Source of the DNA: an uncultured Chromatiaceae bacterium | GTDB taxonomy: Bacteria; Pseudomonadota; Gammaproteobacteria; Enterobacterales; Alteromonadaceae | DNA length: 15,938 nt | Direction of reading: 5' to 3' | NCBI GenBank assembly: GCA_946481195.1 | Contig: CAMLNG010000028.1 | Span: 1 to 15,938, forward strand | Notes under the pieces: model-generated | What the model saw: only the letters and a program-made list of their open reading frames with translations | The model's database searches: none | Told to the model about the DNA's origin: nothing | Translations under genes and position numbers: made by a program | In this document: in pieces, positions 1 through 8,685 of the stretch | Layout of the letters: the number at the start of each line of letters is the position of its first letter | Position numbering within the stretch: position 1 is the first letter of the stretch

Positions 1-10
1 TCAGGCTCTG

Positions 11-39
11 CTTACAGTACACAATCTTTACCCTATACA
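11..39 (+). promoter_or_regulatory. Possible sigma70 promoter for first receptor
   Basis: CTTACA at 11-16 and TATACA at 34-39 are separated by 17 bases, each matching four of six consensus positions. Transcription from here would give a leader of about 120 bases that includes the hairpin at 93-119. A second TATACA lies at 88-93 directly against the hairpin, without a good -35 element. The assignment is weak and rests only on pattern matching. Confidence 0.3.
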
Positions 40-92
40 GAAAATCGCCAAATTGTTTGAACTTTTTTTACTCTGGTTTTTTTCAGCTATAC

Positions 93-119
93 ATAAATGG
101 CCGTCACACGGCCATTTAT
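93..119 (+). other. Perfect hairpin in the leader of the first receptor
   Basis: An 11-base-pair perfect stem (ATAAATGGCCG paired with CGGCCATTTAT) encloses the 5-base loop TCACA. It ends 50 bases before the receptor start codon. No T tract follows on either strand, so it is not a classical intrinsic terminator. It could be an operator, a leader RNA structure, or a factor-assisted terminator of a gene to the left of the window. Confidence 0.5.
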
Positions 120-168
120 AAGAAATGCAATAAAACACTTAAAAAATCCAGAATAAATAAGGACATAC

Positions 169-2766
169 ATGAAAGCTTCTCACTTTAACCTGAGCCGCTG
201 TGCTTTAGCGGTCGGCCTGTTACTTCACACTTCTGCCAGTTTCGCCCAGACCAAACCAGATAACAGCAAAGACGTGGAACGGATCCAGGTCACCGGCTCT
301 CATATCAAACGTAATGACTTAGAAGGACCATCACCGGTGACCGTGATCACCCGTGATACCATCGACAAATCCGGTTTTGATAACCTGCAGCAGTTACTGG
401 AACGGATGCCGGTCAGCGGTGCCGGTACTTTCTCTACCCGCGGCAACAGTCAGGATTCCACGGCAAACGGTGCAGCAGCGGTTAGTCTGCGCGGCTTTGG
501 CGCTGATGCAACCTTAGTGCTGATCAACGGTCGTCGTGTTGCGACCAGCGCCTTTGCCGAAGGCATCGTCAACACCTTCGTTGATATCAACAGCATTCCG
601 GTCGCAGCCATAGAACGGATTGATATTCTCAAAGATGGTGCTTCCGCCATTTATGGCTCAGATGCCGTCGCCGGGGTCGTGAACGTGATCCTGCGTAAAG
701 ATTTTGTCGGCACCGATTTGGCACTGGGTTACGGTGGGACCACTGGGCCTGGTTATGATGAAACCACTTTCAGCACAGTCTGGGGTACCGGCGATGAGAA
801 AAGCAATGCCACATTGATTTTTGACTATTTTAACAATGGACAGATCGACAACTCCGAACTCGGGCGCTTCGGAACGGCCAATCAGGTACCTTATGGCGGA
901 GAAGATTTCCGCTCCAGTCGTGGTTATCCGGGCCGTTTTATCGTCGATGGCAAAGTCACCCGCGACCCGGGTTGTCCGGCCGACAGTATTGCCGGCCAGA
1001 CTTGTTTGTATGACTATGGCCCACATTCAATCGCAGTGCCGGCAGCCGAGCGGGCAGGCGCAATTCTGAACCTGCGCCGTGAAGTCAATGATCAACTGGA
1101 AATGTTTGCCGAACTGGCCGCTCAGCACAATATCTCGACCGCCGGTGGGGCAGCGACACCGCTGGATGAAGGCGCCGGGCTGACAGTTCCAGGTTCACAT
1201 CCGAATAATCCATGGAAAAAAGATATTCAAATCAGCCGTTACCGCACGGTCGATGCCGGGAACCGGCGCTGGGATATCACTTCAGATACGCTGCGGGTAC
1301 TGGCTGGCTTACGCGGTAACATCAACCACTGGGAATGGGAAGCAGCTGTCCAAAAAGGCCGTAGCGCCGCGAAACAGACCGGTGACAAAGACCAGGGCTG
1401 GGTGCGGACTGATTTTCTGCAGCAAGAGATCAATGCAGGCCGTTACAATCCATTTGGCGGCGTGAAAAACCCACAATCGGTGATCGATGCCATTACCACC
1501 AGTCTGGTGCGACGCGGTGAATCCCATCTGACGTCAGCCGATGCACATATCAGTGGCGAACTGATGCAGTTTGGCACAGGTTCTATTGGCCTCGCCGCCG
1601 GGGTTGAATATCGCAAAGAAGATGCACGGGACCAGCCGGATGACCAATTTGTCCGTGGTCTGATTTTCGGTACTGAATCAGTCTCAGCAGCAGCGGAACG
1701 TTCGCAAAAAGCCGCTTACGTAGAATTATCCATCCCGCTGGCGCAAACGCTGGAAATGCAGGTCGCCGGTCGTTATGACCACTACAGCGACTTCGGCGGC
1801 ACCACCAATCCCAAAGTGGCTTTCCATTTTACGCCGAATGAAGATTTGAGTTTCCGCGCGTCCTGGAGTCAGGGTTTCCGCGCACCGTCGCTGGCACAGG
1901 TTGGCCTTGGCCCGTCACAGGAATCACAATTCTTTATTGATACTTTCCGCTGCCCGGTTTCCACACCAAGCAATCCGGCCTGTGCGTCCACCGACTATAC
2001 CATCGTCTTTGCCGGTAACCCGAACCTTCAACCGGAAGAGTCGGAAAGCTGGAACGTCGGCGCTATCTGGCAGGCCACTGCCGACCTCGATTTTAGCCTG
2101 GATATCTGGAGCATCACTCAGGACAACAAAATTGATGAAGTCCCGTTTGGCGCAGTTTACCTGGCCGAGTGTGGCAATCAGAACAGCACCATCTGTGTAC
2201 GCCGGGCGCCATTACCGGGTCAGACACTCGGTGAGCTGGACCGGATCAATAACACTTTCTTCAACGTCAGTTCGCAGGAAGCATCCGGTGTCGATTTATC
2301 GGTGAACTATAAGATGGATTTGGCTGACATGGGTTTGCTGAAACTGAATGCCGAATGGACTTATCTGCGTAACTTCGAAAAGGACAATCTGGACTACACC
2401 GGCGAATACAAGTATCCGCAGTATCGCTGGGTGACCAGTGCGGACTGGGCGATCAATGACTGGGGTCTGGCTGCGTCGTTATCCTACATCGGCGAATTCG
2501 AAGATACGCCGGATATCGATTTCGACGGTAGTCTGGACTTCACCGAAAATACTTCGCGGATGGTGGATGCTTATTATTCACTGGATACCCAGCTGTACTA
2601 CAACCTGGGTAAAGAAGTGAAATTTACGCTGGGCGTCAGCAATCTGCTGGACGAGGAACCGCCATTTGCCATTGGTGACGGCGACGGTGATTTATATGGC
2701 TATGTCGGCAGTATGTATAACCCACGCGGGCGATATATCTACGGGAAAGTGAATTACCGTTTCTGA
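169..2766 (+). CDS. TonB-dependent outer membrane receptor
   Basis: An 865-residue outer membrane active transporter that would import a ligand using energy from TonB-ExbB-ExbD. The N-terminus is a Sec signal peptide with likely cleavage after A26 (SFA-Q). A TonB-box/plug start (VERIQVTGSHIKR) follows at about 36-48. The plug domain spans about 50-175, including LRGFGADATLVLINGRR and the DGASAIYGSDAVAGVVN segment typical of the family. The rest is the beta-barrel, with the marker NPNLQPEES and a C-terminal phenylalanine as expected for a BAM substrate. Three close cysteine pairs (269/279, 595/605, 668/676) probably form disulfides in surface loops. Residues 782-793 match an EF-hand calcium loop. 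AAGGA at 159-163 is well placed for the ATG. The ligand cannot be told from sequence. No neighbouring enzyme points to one, and the adjacent gene is convergent. Confidence 0.95.
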   Translation: MKASHFNLSRCALAVGLLLHTSASFAQTKPDNSKDVERIQVTGSHIKRNDLEGPSPVTVITRDTIDKSGFDNLQQLLERMPVSGAGTFSTRGNSQDSTANGAAAVSLRGFGADATLVLINGRRVATSAFAEGIVNTFVDINSIPVAAIERIDILKDGASAIYGSDAVAGVVNVILRKDFVGTDLALGYGGTTGPGYDETTFSTVWGTGDEKSNATLIFDYFNNGQIDNSELGRFGTANQVPYGGEDFRSSRGYPGRFIVDGKVTRDPGCPADSIAGQTCLYDYGPHSIAVPAAERAGAILNLRREVNDQLEMFAELAAQHNISTAGGAATPLDEGAGLTVPGSHPNNPWKKDIQISRYRTVDAGNRRWDITSDTLRVLAGLRGNINHWEWEAAVQKGRSAAKQTGDKDQGWVRTDFLQQEINAGRYNPFGGVKNPQSVIDAITTSLVRRGESHLTSADAHISGELMQFGTGSIGLAAGVEYRKEDARDQPDDQFVRGLIFGTESVSAAAERSQKAAYVELSIPLAQTLEMQVAGRYDHYSDFGGTTNPKVAFHFTPNEDLSFRASWSQGFRAPSLAQVGLGPSQESQFFIDTFRCPVSTPSNPACASTDYTIVFAGNPNLQPEESESWNVGAIWQATADLDFSLDIWSITQDNKIDEVPFGAVYLAECGNQNSTICVRRAPLPGQTLGELDRINNTFFNVSSQEASGVDLSVNYKMDLADMGLLKLNAEWTYLRNFEKDNLDYTGEYKYPQYRWVTSADWAINDWGLAASLSYIGEFEDTPDIDFDGSLDFTENTSRMVDAYYSLDTQLYYNLGKEVKFTLGVSNLLDEEPPFAIGDGDGDLYGYVGSMYNPRGRYIYGKVNYRF

Positions 2767-2779
2767 AGCATTTAGTCAT

Positions 2780-2810
2780 AAAAAAGCCCGCGTTGCGGGC
2801 TTTTTCTTTT
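2780..2810. terminator. Bidirectional intrinsic terminator
   Basis: A GC stem GCCCGC/GCGGGC (2786-2791 with 2795-2800) and loop GTT are flanked by six As on the left and TTTTTCTTTT on the right. It therefore works in both directions. It sits between the 3' ends of the rightward receptor and the leftward 571-residue gene. Confidence 0.92.
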
Positions 2811-2817
2811 CAAACCA

Positions 2818-4533
2818 TTATTTAGCCATTTGCATCGTCGACTGCAGCAAAATGCCCTGCGGCACCGCTTTCATCTGCATGCCGACCTGCATATTAGTTT
2901 GCATCAGCTGCGCCAGTTCTGCCGGGACCGGTTCGCCGCTGCTTTCCAGCGTCCCTTTCAGCACACTAAAGAACTGCTGATAATCCAGGCTGAAGGCCAG
3001 CAAACCAGATTTATTCAGCTTTTCAGTGCTGAGCGCTTTGGCTTGTTGCTGGGCTTTATCACCACTGAAAATCATCAGATGGTGTTCAGACGCCATCAGG
3101 CTCGGTTTGACACCGAGCATCGCCAGCTCGGGAATTTTGTCCGCCAGCGGTAAAGTTTCACCGGCAGCGGGCAGCTCTACAGTCGCCAGAGCCGGCTGCA
3201 GCGCTTTGACACTGTCAAACAGTTGCTTCACATTGCTGGCACTCAACACAAAAAGTGCATCAGCGGTTTTTGGTACTTGTTGTACCGCATCAAATTCCAG
3301 CTGATTAACCTGTAGTGAAACACCTTGCACACCGGCCGCCATGCCCGCCATCATCAGCATCGGCATCGGGTTGTTTTGTTTCAGCGCAGTTTGCCATTCA
3401 ACGAGCGGCGCGCACTGATACTGCGTTGTGGTCAGATTTTCCCAGATTTTGCCGACAGCGGCCGACAGTTGGCCGACGTCCAGACCTAATCCCAAAGACA
3501 ACATGGCTGACGGACCTTTCAACTCAGCAAAACCGGCCGGAATAAATCCCTGCAGTTGCTGTAACGCTTCAACTGTTTTGCTGTTTTCGGTTGGGATCAG
3601 CATTTTGCTGTGAACTTTGGTGGCGCCACTGCCAATCTCAAAGCGGTTAGAGGCAAATAACCCCGGCCAGCTGGTCGCAATAGCAGCCACATCAGTTTGA
3701 CAGCTGGCTTCACGCCAGGGTGCCAATGCGACACCTAATTCAGTGCCGAACAACAGCTCGACATCTTTCGCCAAGCGGTTGCCGTCTTTACTGGTCAGTA
3801 CTTTGCTCAGTTCAAGACTGCTGACATAACCAACAGAACCCTGATCTAATTCGTATTTTTTACTGATTTGTTGCAGATAACCACTGCTTTGCAGATTCTG
3901 CTCCGGCTTTTGCGTACCGAGCGCAATGGCTAAATGCGATGGGTCCAGCTTGTCGGAAGTGAAGGTCAGCGTGGCCCAGCCGTCTTTGACACTGACCAAT
4001 AGGTCCAGCACCAGCTCTTCATGGCTTAATTTGTATTGGCGGTATTTTTGTTCGCCAAGCTGCTGCGGGCTATGGCTCAGACCACTTTGTTGTTCAATGG
4101 CATCAAACATCGCCCAAAAGGCGGTTTCGTCACCCAGTTCCACTTTTAGTACCGGTGCTAACCCCACCATGTACAGCAGGCTGCGCATCTGCGCTTTGAT
4201 GCCGGTTTTGCTGCTGATCTCAACTGGGGTCGCCAGCGCGGATAAATATTGTTTCCCCAGCGCCAGCACGAATTTTTCACTGTTGCTTTGCGCGGCCTGT
4301 AACTGCTCGTCCAGTTGCGCCAGTGCGGCCGCATTGTAATACTGCGGCCCCATGCCGATGCTGCTTAAATAACTTGGCAAATCAACCGGTTCTAATTGTG
4401 CGGAAAATACCGCTGTATCCGCCGGGACATATTCCAGCGCGCCCAGCTGGCCAGCGCTTTGATTGGCGCCAAACTTGTACCAGGCAAATACCCCAGCTGC
4501 AATCAGTGCCGCAGCGATCAAACTTTTCCGCAT
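2818..4533 (-). CDS. Membrane-anchored protein of unknown function (DUF3352-like)
   Basis: A 571-residue protein that I do not recognise with confidence. Residues 4-20 form one hydrophobic segment after a short basic start (MRKS), so it is either exported and anchored in the inner membrane or cleaved and periplasmic. The first mature segment (LEYVPADTAVFSAQLEP) and the long alternation of amphipathic strands and helices resemble DUF3352-type proteins, but that is a memory-based impression. There are no catalytic motifs. Two cysteines lie in the middle of the protein (ASCQTD and QYQCAP) and could form a periplasmic disulfide. The C-terminal third is rich in methionine and glutamine. AAGGAG at 4540-4545, six bases before the ATG, fixes the start. 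It lies 54 bases downstream of the FAD dehydrogenase gene on the same strand, and the gap holds only a 6-bp inverted repeat (GACCGG/CCGGTC) without a T tract. Cotranscription is therefore likely. Confidence 0.8.
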   Translation of the reverse strand: MRKSLIAAALIAAGVFAWYKFGANQSAGQLGALEYVPADTAVFSAQLEPVDLPSYLSSIGMGPQYYNAAALAQLDEQLQAAQSNSEKFVLALGKQYLSALATPVEISSKTGIKAQMRSLLYMVGLAPVLKVELGDETAFWAMFDAIEQQSGLSHSPQQLGEQKYRQYKLSHEELVLDLLVSVKDGWATLTFTSDKLDPSHLAIALGTQKPEQNLQSSGYLQQISKKYELDQGSVGYVSSLELSKVLTSKDGNRLAKDVELLFGTELGVALAPWREASCQTDVAAIATSWPGLFASNRFEIGSGATKVHSKMLIPTENSKTVEALQQLQGFIPAGFAELKGPSAMLSLGLGLDVGQLSAAVGKIWENLTTTQYQCAPLVEWQTALKQNNPMPMLMMAGMAAGVQGVSLQVNQLEFDAVQQVPKTADALFVLSASNVKQLFDSVKALQPALATVELPAAGETLPLADKIPELAMLGVKPSLMASEHHLMIFSGDKAQQQAKALSTEKLNKSGLLAFSLDYQQFFSVLKGTLESSGEPVPAELAQLMQTNMQVGMQMKAVPQGILLQSTMQMAK

Positions 4534-4587
4534 TCCTTACTCCTTGGTTACCGACCGGAAATTGCGCCGGTCACGCATCAGATACAG

Positions 4588-6213
4588 TTAACGCCGGCTG
4601 ACCGTGATGGCCTGACCGGTCATCGCCAAAGCCACAGCTTCAGCCACTTTAATACCGTCAATCCCGGCAGACAGAATTCCGCCAGCATACCCTGCACCTT
4701 CACCTGCTGGGAATAACCCTTTGGTATTCAGGCTCTGGTAATCGGCGCCACGTTTGATACAGATGGGTGAAGAAGTACGGGTTTCCACACCGGTCAGCAG
4801 GCCATCAGCGCGGGCAAAGCCTTTGATTTGTTTATCAAAAGCCGGAATTGCTTCGCGAATAGCAGCAATCACATAATCAGGCAGTACTTGTGACAAATCG
4901 GTCAGTTTCACGCCAGGTGTGTAACTTGGCTGCACATCACCGAGCTCAGTCGACGCCACGCCAGCAAGGAAATCACCGACGCGCTGCGCCGGCGCATCAT
5001 AATTACTGCCGCCAAGCACATAGGCCTGCGCTTCCAGTTTGCGTTGCAGTTCAATGCCCGCCAGTGGATGGCCCGGATAGTCGCGTTCCGGGTCGATGCC
5101 GACCACAATAGCGCTGTTGGCATTGCGTTCGTTACGGGAATACTGGCTCATACCATTGGTGACGACCCGGCCTTCTTCTGAAGCAGCCGCGACCACTGTA
5201 CCGCCCGGGCACATACAGAAACTATACACAGTGCGGTTGTTACTGCCGTGATGCACCAGTTTGTAGTCGGCTGCACCCAATAATGGATGGCCGGCGCTGG
5301 CGCCGTAACGGCATTCGTCGATCATTGACTGGCGGTGTTCGATGCGAAAGCCCACTGAAAACGGCTTGGCTTCGATATAAACGCCCCGCTTGTACAGCAT
5401 TTCAAAAGTGTCACGCGCACTGTGGCCCACCGCCAGCACCACATAACGGCTATGCAGTTCGCTGCCATCGCTCAGACGCACGCCGGTTAACTGCTCGCCA
5501 TCGCGCAGAATATCGTCGACGCGCGTACTGAAACGGATCTCACCGCCCAGTTCGATAATACGGGCGCGCATTTTTTCCACCATGGTGACCAGCTTAAAGG
5601 TGCCGATATGCGGTTTGCTGACATACATGATTTCTTCCGGCGCGCCGGCTTTAACAAACTCAGTCAGTACTTTACGGCCATAATGTTTCGGATCTTTGAC
5701 CTGACTGTAGAGTTTACCGTCAGAGAAAGTCCCGGCGCCGCCTTCGCCAAACTGCACGTTGGATTCGGTATTCAGCGGCTTTTTCCGCCAGAAACCAAAG
5801 GTGTCTTTGGTGCGTTCCCGTACTTCTTTGCCGCGTTCCAGAATAATCGGTTTAAAGCCCATTTCCGCCAGCAATAAACCAGCGAACAGGCCACAAGGGC
5901 CAAGACCAATCACCAGCGGGCGCTCTGTCAGCTGTGCCGGCGCTTTGGCGACAAACTTGTAACTGGTATCCGGTGCCGGGCGGATTTGGTCATCTTTACT
6001 GAAAGCGGCCAAGACGCGGGCATTGTGATCGGTTTGCACGTCCAGCGTGTAAATCAGTTGAATATCGGACTTTTTCCGCGCATCAACGCCACGTTTAAAC
6101 ACGGTAAATTCAATGAGTTGTTCTGGTTTTAATTTCAACCGGCTGCAGATAGCGGCAGGTAAATCAGCGTCGCTGTGGTTAAGGGGTAACTTTAATTCGT
6201 TGATGCGGATCAT
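4588..6213 (-). CDS. FAD-dependent dehydrogenase, COG2509 family
   Basis: A 541-residue cytoplasmic flavoprotein of the uncharacterised COG2509 family; the substrate is unknown. The N-terminal 90 residues are the small domain typical of this family. A Rossmann dinucleotide loop GLGPCG follows at 103-108, with the acidic end of strand 2 at E126 (IILERG). The family signature [13 protein letters not shown] is at 157-168. The C-terminal FAD-closing segment contains [15 protein letters not shown]. Length matches the family. The start is placed at ATG 6213 because AGGAA lies six bases upstream. A longer in-frame version beginning at a GTG (6261) or ATG (6236) has no ribosome binding site and would add a non-conserved stretch. 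The gene is divergent from fdxA, so a ferredoxin partner is an attractive but unproven idea. The 571-residue membrane protein follows it. Confidence 0.92.
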   Translation of the reverse strand: MIRINELKLPLNHSDADLPAAICSRLKLKPEQLIEFTVFKRGVDARKKSDIQLIYTLDVQTDHNARVLAAFSKDDQIRPAPDTSYKFVAKAPAQLTERPLVIGLGPCGLFAGLLLAEMGFKPIILERGKEVRERTKDTFGFWRKKPLNTESNVQFGEGGAGTFSDGKLYSQVKDPKHYGRKVLTEFVKAGAPEEIMYVSKPHIGTFKLVTMVEKMRARIIELGGEIRFSTRVDDILRDGEQLTGVRLSDGSELHSRYVVLAVGHSARDTFEMLYKRGVYIEAKPFSVGFRIEHRQSMIDECRYGASAGHPLLGAADYKLVHHGSNNRTVYSFCMCPGGTVVAAASEEGRVVTNGMSQYSRNERNANSAIVVGIDPERDYPGHPLAGIELQRKLEAQAYVLGGSNYDAPAQRVGDFLAGVASTELGDVQPSYTPGVKLTDLSQVLPDYVIAAIREAIPAFDKQIKGFARADGLLTGVETRTSSPICIKRGADYQSLNTKGLFPAGEGAGYAGGILSAGIDGIKVAEAVALAMTGQAITVSRR

Positions 6214-6240
6214 CGGGTTTCCTGTTGGTGTCATGGCGAA

Positions 6241-6254
6241 AGCGCTGCAGCGCT
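6241..6254. promoter_or_regulatory. Perfect 14-bp palindrome between divergent genes
   Basis: AGCGCTGCAGCGCT is its own reverse complement. It lies 27 bases upstream of the FAD dehydrogenase start and downstream of that gene's predicted promoter. It could therefore act as an operator or as a small hairpin (5-bp stem, TGCA loop) in the leader. No regulator can be named. Confidence 0.35.
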
Positions 6255-6281
6255 GGCTCACAAAGCAGAAATAAAACCGCT

Positions 6282-6310
6282 ATTTTACGTGAAAAGCCCC
6301 GATTTGTCCG
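6282..6310 (-). promoter_or_regulatory. Predicted promoter of the FAD dehydrogenase gene
   Basis: On the minus strand, CGGACA (6305-6310) and TAAAAT (6282-6287) are 17 bases apart. They match sigma70 consensus at four and five of six positions. Transcription would start near 6275, giving a leader of about 60 bases that carries the palindrome at 6241-6254. Confidence 0.45.
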
Positions 6311-6333
6311 GTTTTCTGCACTTCGCAGCAGCC

Positions 6334-6361
6334 TTGTAATTTCAGGCCGCTGCATTACAAT
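6334..6361 (+). promoter_or_regulatory. Predicted fdxA promoter
   Basis: TTGTAA (6334-6339) and TACAAT (6356-6361) are 16 bases apart, matching consensus at four and five of six positions. The start point would be near 6368, about 34 bases before the fdxA start codon, which leaves room for the AGGAA site at 6389-6393. Confidence 0.5.
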
Positions 6362-6401
6362 TCGCCGGAATTTCCCGGCCTTCATTTCAGGAATTGCTGC
6401 C

Positions 6402-6725
6402 ATGGCGTTTGTAGTGACCGACAACTGCATCAAATGCAAATACACCGATTGTGTTGCTGTGTGCCCGGCCGATGCCTTTTTTGCCGGTCCCAATTTTCTG
6501 GTGATTAGCCCAACGGCCTGTATCGATTGTGGTTTGTGTGAGCCGGAATGTCCGGCTCAGGCCATCTACCAACAAGACGCCGTGCCCCCCGGACAAGAAG
6601 CCTTTATTGAACTCAATGCCGAACTCAGTGAGATCTGGCCCAATATCACCGAAGTGCAACCAGCGCCGGACGATGCCGACGCCTGGAATGGGGTTGCGGA
6701 CAAACTAAAGTATCTGCAAACCTGA
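6402..6725 (+). CDS. fdxA: 7Fe-8S ferredoxin, FdxA type
   Basis: A 107-residue soluble electron carrier with one [3Fe-4S] and one [4Fe-4S] cluster. It aligns without gaps at its start to Azotobacter vinelandii ferredoxin I. Counting without the initiator Met, C8, C16 and C49 would bind the 3Fe cluster and C20, C39, C42 and C45 the 4Fe cluster. The free C11 is kept, but the position of the second free cysteine of FdI (24) is alanine here. The conserved GPNFLVI and [10 protein letters not shown] segments and the C-terminal extension (ELNAEL-WPNITE) that wraps the cluster domain are all present. Start ATG 6402 is chosen from homology and AGGAA at 6389-6393. Starting at an upstream ATG would add 59 unrelated residues. 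It is transcribed divergently from the COG2509 flavoprotein, and its 3' end faces the ABC transporter operon only 13 bases away. Confidence 0.96.
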   Translation: MAFVVTDNCIKCKYTDCVAVCPADAFFAGPNFLVISPTACIDCGLCEPECPAQAIYQQDAVPPGQEAFIELNAELSEIWPNITEVQPAPDDADAWNGVADKLKYLQT

Positions 6726-6738
6726 GCGCTCACCTGAA

Positions 6739-7659
6739 TCAGGCTTGTTTTGCCGTCACGGCAAACAATTGCTGCTCCAGCGTCTGCCCCTTGGTTAACT
6801 GGCGATAACGCCAGCCAAACTGGCGCAGCGCCATCAACAGAGTTAAATCAAAATCTGGTGCCAGTTCAGCGTCAAACTGCAGTACATACTCATATTTCTG
6901 GCTGTCACTGACGGCAATTACCCCCGGCAGCGCCCGCAATTGCGGCAACACATCGGTATAAGCAGCAGGCTCAAGCGTCAGGGTGACATAACCCTGCGTC
7001 GCCGCGCTTTGCACTGCACTTTGTTGCACCAGCTTGCCGTGCTCCAGATACAACACAGTACCGCACAAGCGTTCCAGCTCAAAAATGTTATGTGAGCTGA
7101 TGATAAAACTGGCTTCGCCGGACAAAGTCGCGATGAGCTGACGAACCTGTAACGCATTCACCGGATCTAAACCGGCGGTCGGTTCATCCAGCATCACCAG
7201 CTCAGGACTGCCCATCAAAGCCTGGGCGATGGCGACTCGTTTGCGCATGCCGTGACTCAGTGCCGTGGCTTTTAAATCGGCGCTGCCGGCTAAATCGACC
7301 AGGCTCAGCACCCGGCGGCTCTCTGCCACGGCCGTTGTTTTGCTCATGCCTTGTAACTGACCGAAGAAACTCAGTTGGGTCAGTAATGAAAAATTCGGAT
7401 CCAACATTGCGTCCTGCGGCAAGGCGCTGACGCGGCCAAACAAAGCACTGCTGCCAGGTTTATGGCCTAACACTGTTAATTCGCCGCTGCTGGCCGGCAG
7501 ATAACCACACAATAAGCTGAACAATGTGGTTTTACCGGCGCCGTTGGGCCCAATCAGCGCGATAGGTTCACCAGCCGGAAGAGTGAAAGTCAGGTCCTGC
7601 AATACCGCTTTCTGGCCAAATGATTTACTTAAATGCCGGGCTTCAATCAGATAACTCAT
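6739..7659 (-). CDS. ABC transporter ATP-binding protein
   Basis: A 306-residue cytoplasmic ATPase that would power the adjacent permease. Visible motifs are Walker A GPNGAGKT (37-44), Q-loop Q82, signature LSHGM (134-138, a variant of LSGGQ), Walker B LVMLDE (154-159) with the following PTAGLDP D-loop, and switch histidine H190 in SSHN. The last 90 residues form the C-terminal extension common in the ABC-2/CcmA-type subfamily. Its start codon overlaps the permease stop as ATGA (7656-7659), so translation is coupled. The size is close to NosF, but there are no denitrification genes in the window and the substrate is unknown. Confidence 0.95.
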   Translation of the reverse strand: MSYLIEARHLSKSFGQKAVLQDLTFTLPAGEPIALIGPNGAGKTTLFSLLCGYLPASSGELTVLGHKPGSSALFGRVSALPQDAMLDPNFSLLTQLSFFGQLQGMSKTTAVAESRRVLSLVDLAGSADLKATALSHGMRKRVAIAQALMGSPELVMLDEPTAGLDPVNALQVRQLIATLSGEASFIISSHNIFELERLCGTVLYLEHGKLVQQSAVQSAATQGYVTLTLEPAAYTDVLPQLRALPGVIAVSDSQKYEYVLQFDAELAPDFDLTLLMALRQFGWRYRQLTKGQTLEQQLFAVTAKQA

Positions 7660-8486
7660 AATGCTTTCTCCTGCATCACGATACGGCCAATCACCAGCAG
7701 CACCGCAGTTTGTAATAATGGCAAGCCACAGTGTTTCAGCGTATCCCAGCCTTGCGCTCCCAGTAACATCGGCAACTGCGCGCCTGGCAGATATTCCAGC
7801 ACCACCCGCAGATCCGGGAAGTGCCAGACCAAATAACCCAGCAGACCGGTAACGGCACCAATACTGACAATCGCCAGACTAATCGCCAGCCGGCTGGAGC
7901 GCACCAGCGCCGAACAAAGCGCCATCAGCGCAGTAAACGGCATTAACACAATCAACAGATTCAGCCAAATTACCAGAGTCGCATTGATTGCTGACAGCGG
8001 CAGTTCGCCAACGCGCCAGACCGCTAACGCCAGGGTTGCCAATAACGACAAGCCAATCAGCAGGGCCTGCACCAGAATCTGGCCGATAAAACGACCGAAG
8101 AAAATACTGTCGCGGCTGGAGCGTAAAGTTAGAAATCGTAGGGTACCGCGCGAGCGGTCAGAACAGGTTTGATCCGCGGTGGCGAACAATACCGCCAGCG
8201 GCATAAAAAATACTGTCATAGCCCAATAAACCGACAATTCCTGTAAAGACCAGTTCAGCAGGTTATACATCCCGACCATCCCCAGCATGCTGCTCAGCAT
8301 CTGCTGAATTTCTGGTTCCTGAAGTTGTACGCTGGCCTGATAGATCGGGTAACGCAGCAGGAAGTACCAAATCGTGGTGAAAGCAGCCAGTGCAAACCAG
8401 CCGCGCGGGGTCAAAAACAAACGTTGTAATTCAAAACGGCTGTAAAGCCAGGTCTGGCGACCAAACAAAGACAATGCGGCTGACAT
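7656..8486 (-). CDS. ABC-2 type transporter permease
   Basis: A 276-residue inner membrane protein with about six membrane segments, near residues 30-46, 84-104, 133-157, 167-193, 199-221 and 253-272. The cytoplasmic stretch between segments 2 and 3 (DQTCSDRSRGTLRFLTLRSS) is the conserved coupling region of ABC-2 permeases. AAGGAA seven bases upstream of the ATG supports the start. It is the first gene of a two-gene leftward operon with the ATPase. The upstream 150 bases are AT-rich without a promoter I would call. The system could be an exporter or serve envelope maintenance; the substrate cannot be inferred. Confidence 0.92.
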   Translation of the reverse strand: MSAALSLFGRQTWLYSRFELQRLFLTPRGWFALAAFTTIWYFLLRYPIYQASVQLQEPEIQQMLSSMLGMVGMYNLLNWSLQELSVYWAMTVFFMPLAVLFATADQTCSDRSRGTLRFLTLRSSRDSIFFGRFIGQILVQALLIGLSLLATLALAVWRVGELPLSAINATLVIWLNLLIVLMPFTALMALCSALVRSSRLAISLAIVSIGAVTGLLGYLVWHFPDLRVVLEYLPGAQLPMLLGAQGWDTLKHCGLPLLQTAVLLVIGRIVMQEKAL

Positions 8487-8638
8487 TGGCGCTTCCTTTT
8501 TTGCAGTTCAGATAAGCTGTGCTGGCAAAGATAGTACCAATATCTAACTAAATGAAATTAAACAACTTTATAAAATACAGCAGCAAATAAATGTGTCGGA
8601 AATGCTAAAAATTAGCCATTTTAACAAAGGTCTATCGG

Positions 8639-8685
8639 AAAAACTCAGGCTGAATCACTGTATCTCAGATGTCGCTGACTCAGCC
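8639..8685 (-). terminator. Leftward intrinsic terminator overlapping a gene end
   Basis: On the minus strand, GGCTGAGTCA (8676-8685) pairs with TGATTCAGCC (8648-8657) over ten positions including one G-U pair. The loop is 18 bases, and five Ts follow after TGAG (8639-8643). The stem lies inside the last codons of the 67-residue gene. It would separate that gene from the ABC operon downstream. Confidence 0.6.

Noticed and set aside
6214..6261. Longer start of the COG2509 gene from GTG 6261 or ATG 6236
   Set aside because: Neither has a ribosome binding site. ATG 6213 has AGGAA and begins at the usual family N-terminus.
6281..6296. Second parS-like sequence TATTTTACGTGAAAAG
   Set aside because: The essential CACGTG core is broken and only 11 of 16 positions match. 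It lies in the FAD dehydrogenase promoter region and is likely chance.
6225..6401. 59-residue upstream extension of the ferredoxin
   Set aside because: The translation is unrelated to ferredoxin, while the protein from 6402 matches FdI from its second residue and has its own ribosome binding site.
6749..6765. TTTGCCG/CGGCAAA hairpin as a terminator for fdxA
   Set aside because: The stem is real but lies within the last codons of the ABC ATPase gene and has no T tract on either strand.
6739..8486. NosF/NosY copper-site maturation transporter
   Set aside because: Protein sizes are similar, but no nos genes are nearby and the motifs are generic to ABC-2 systems.
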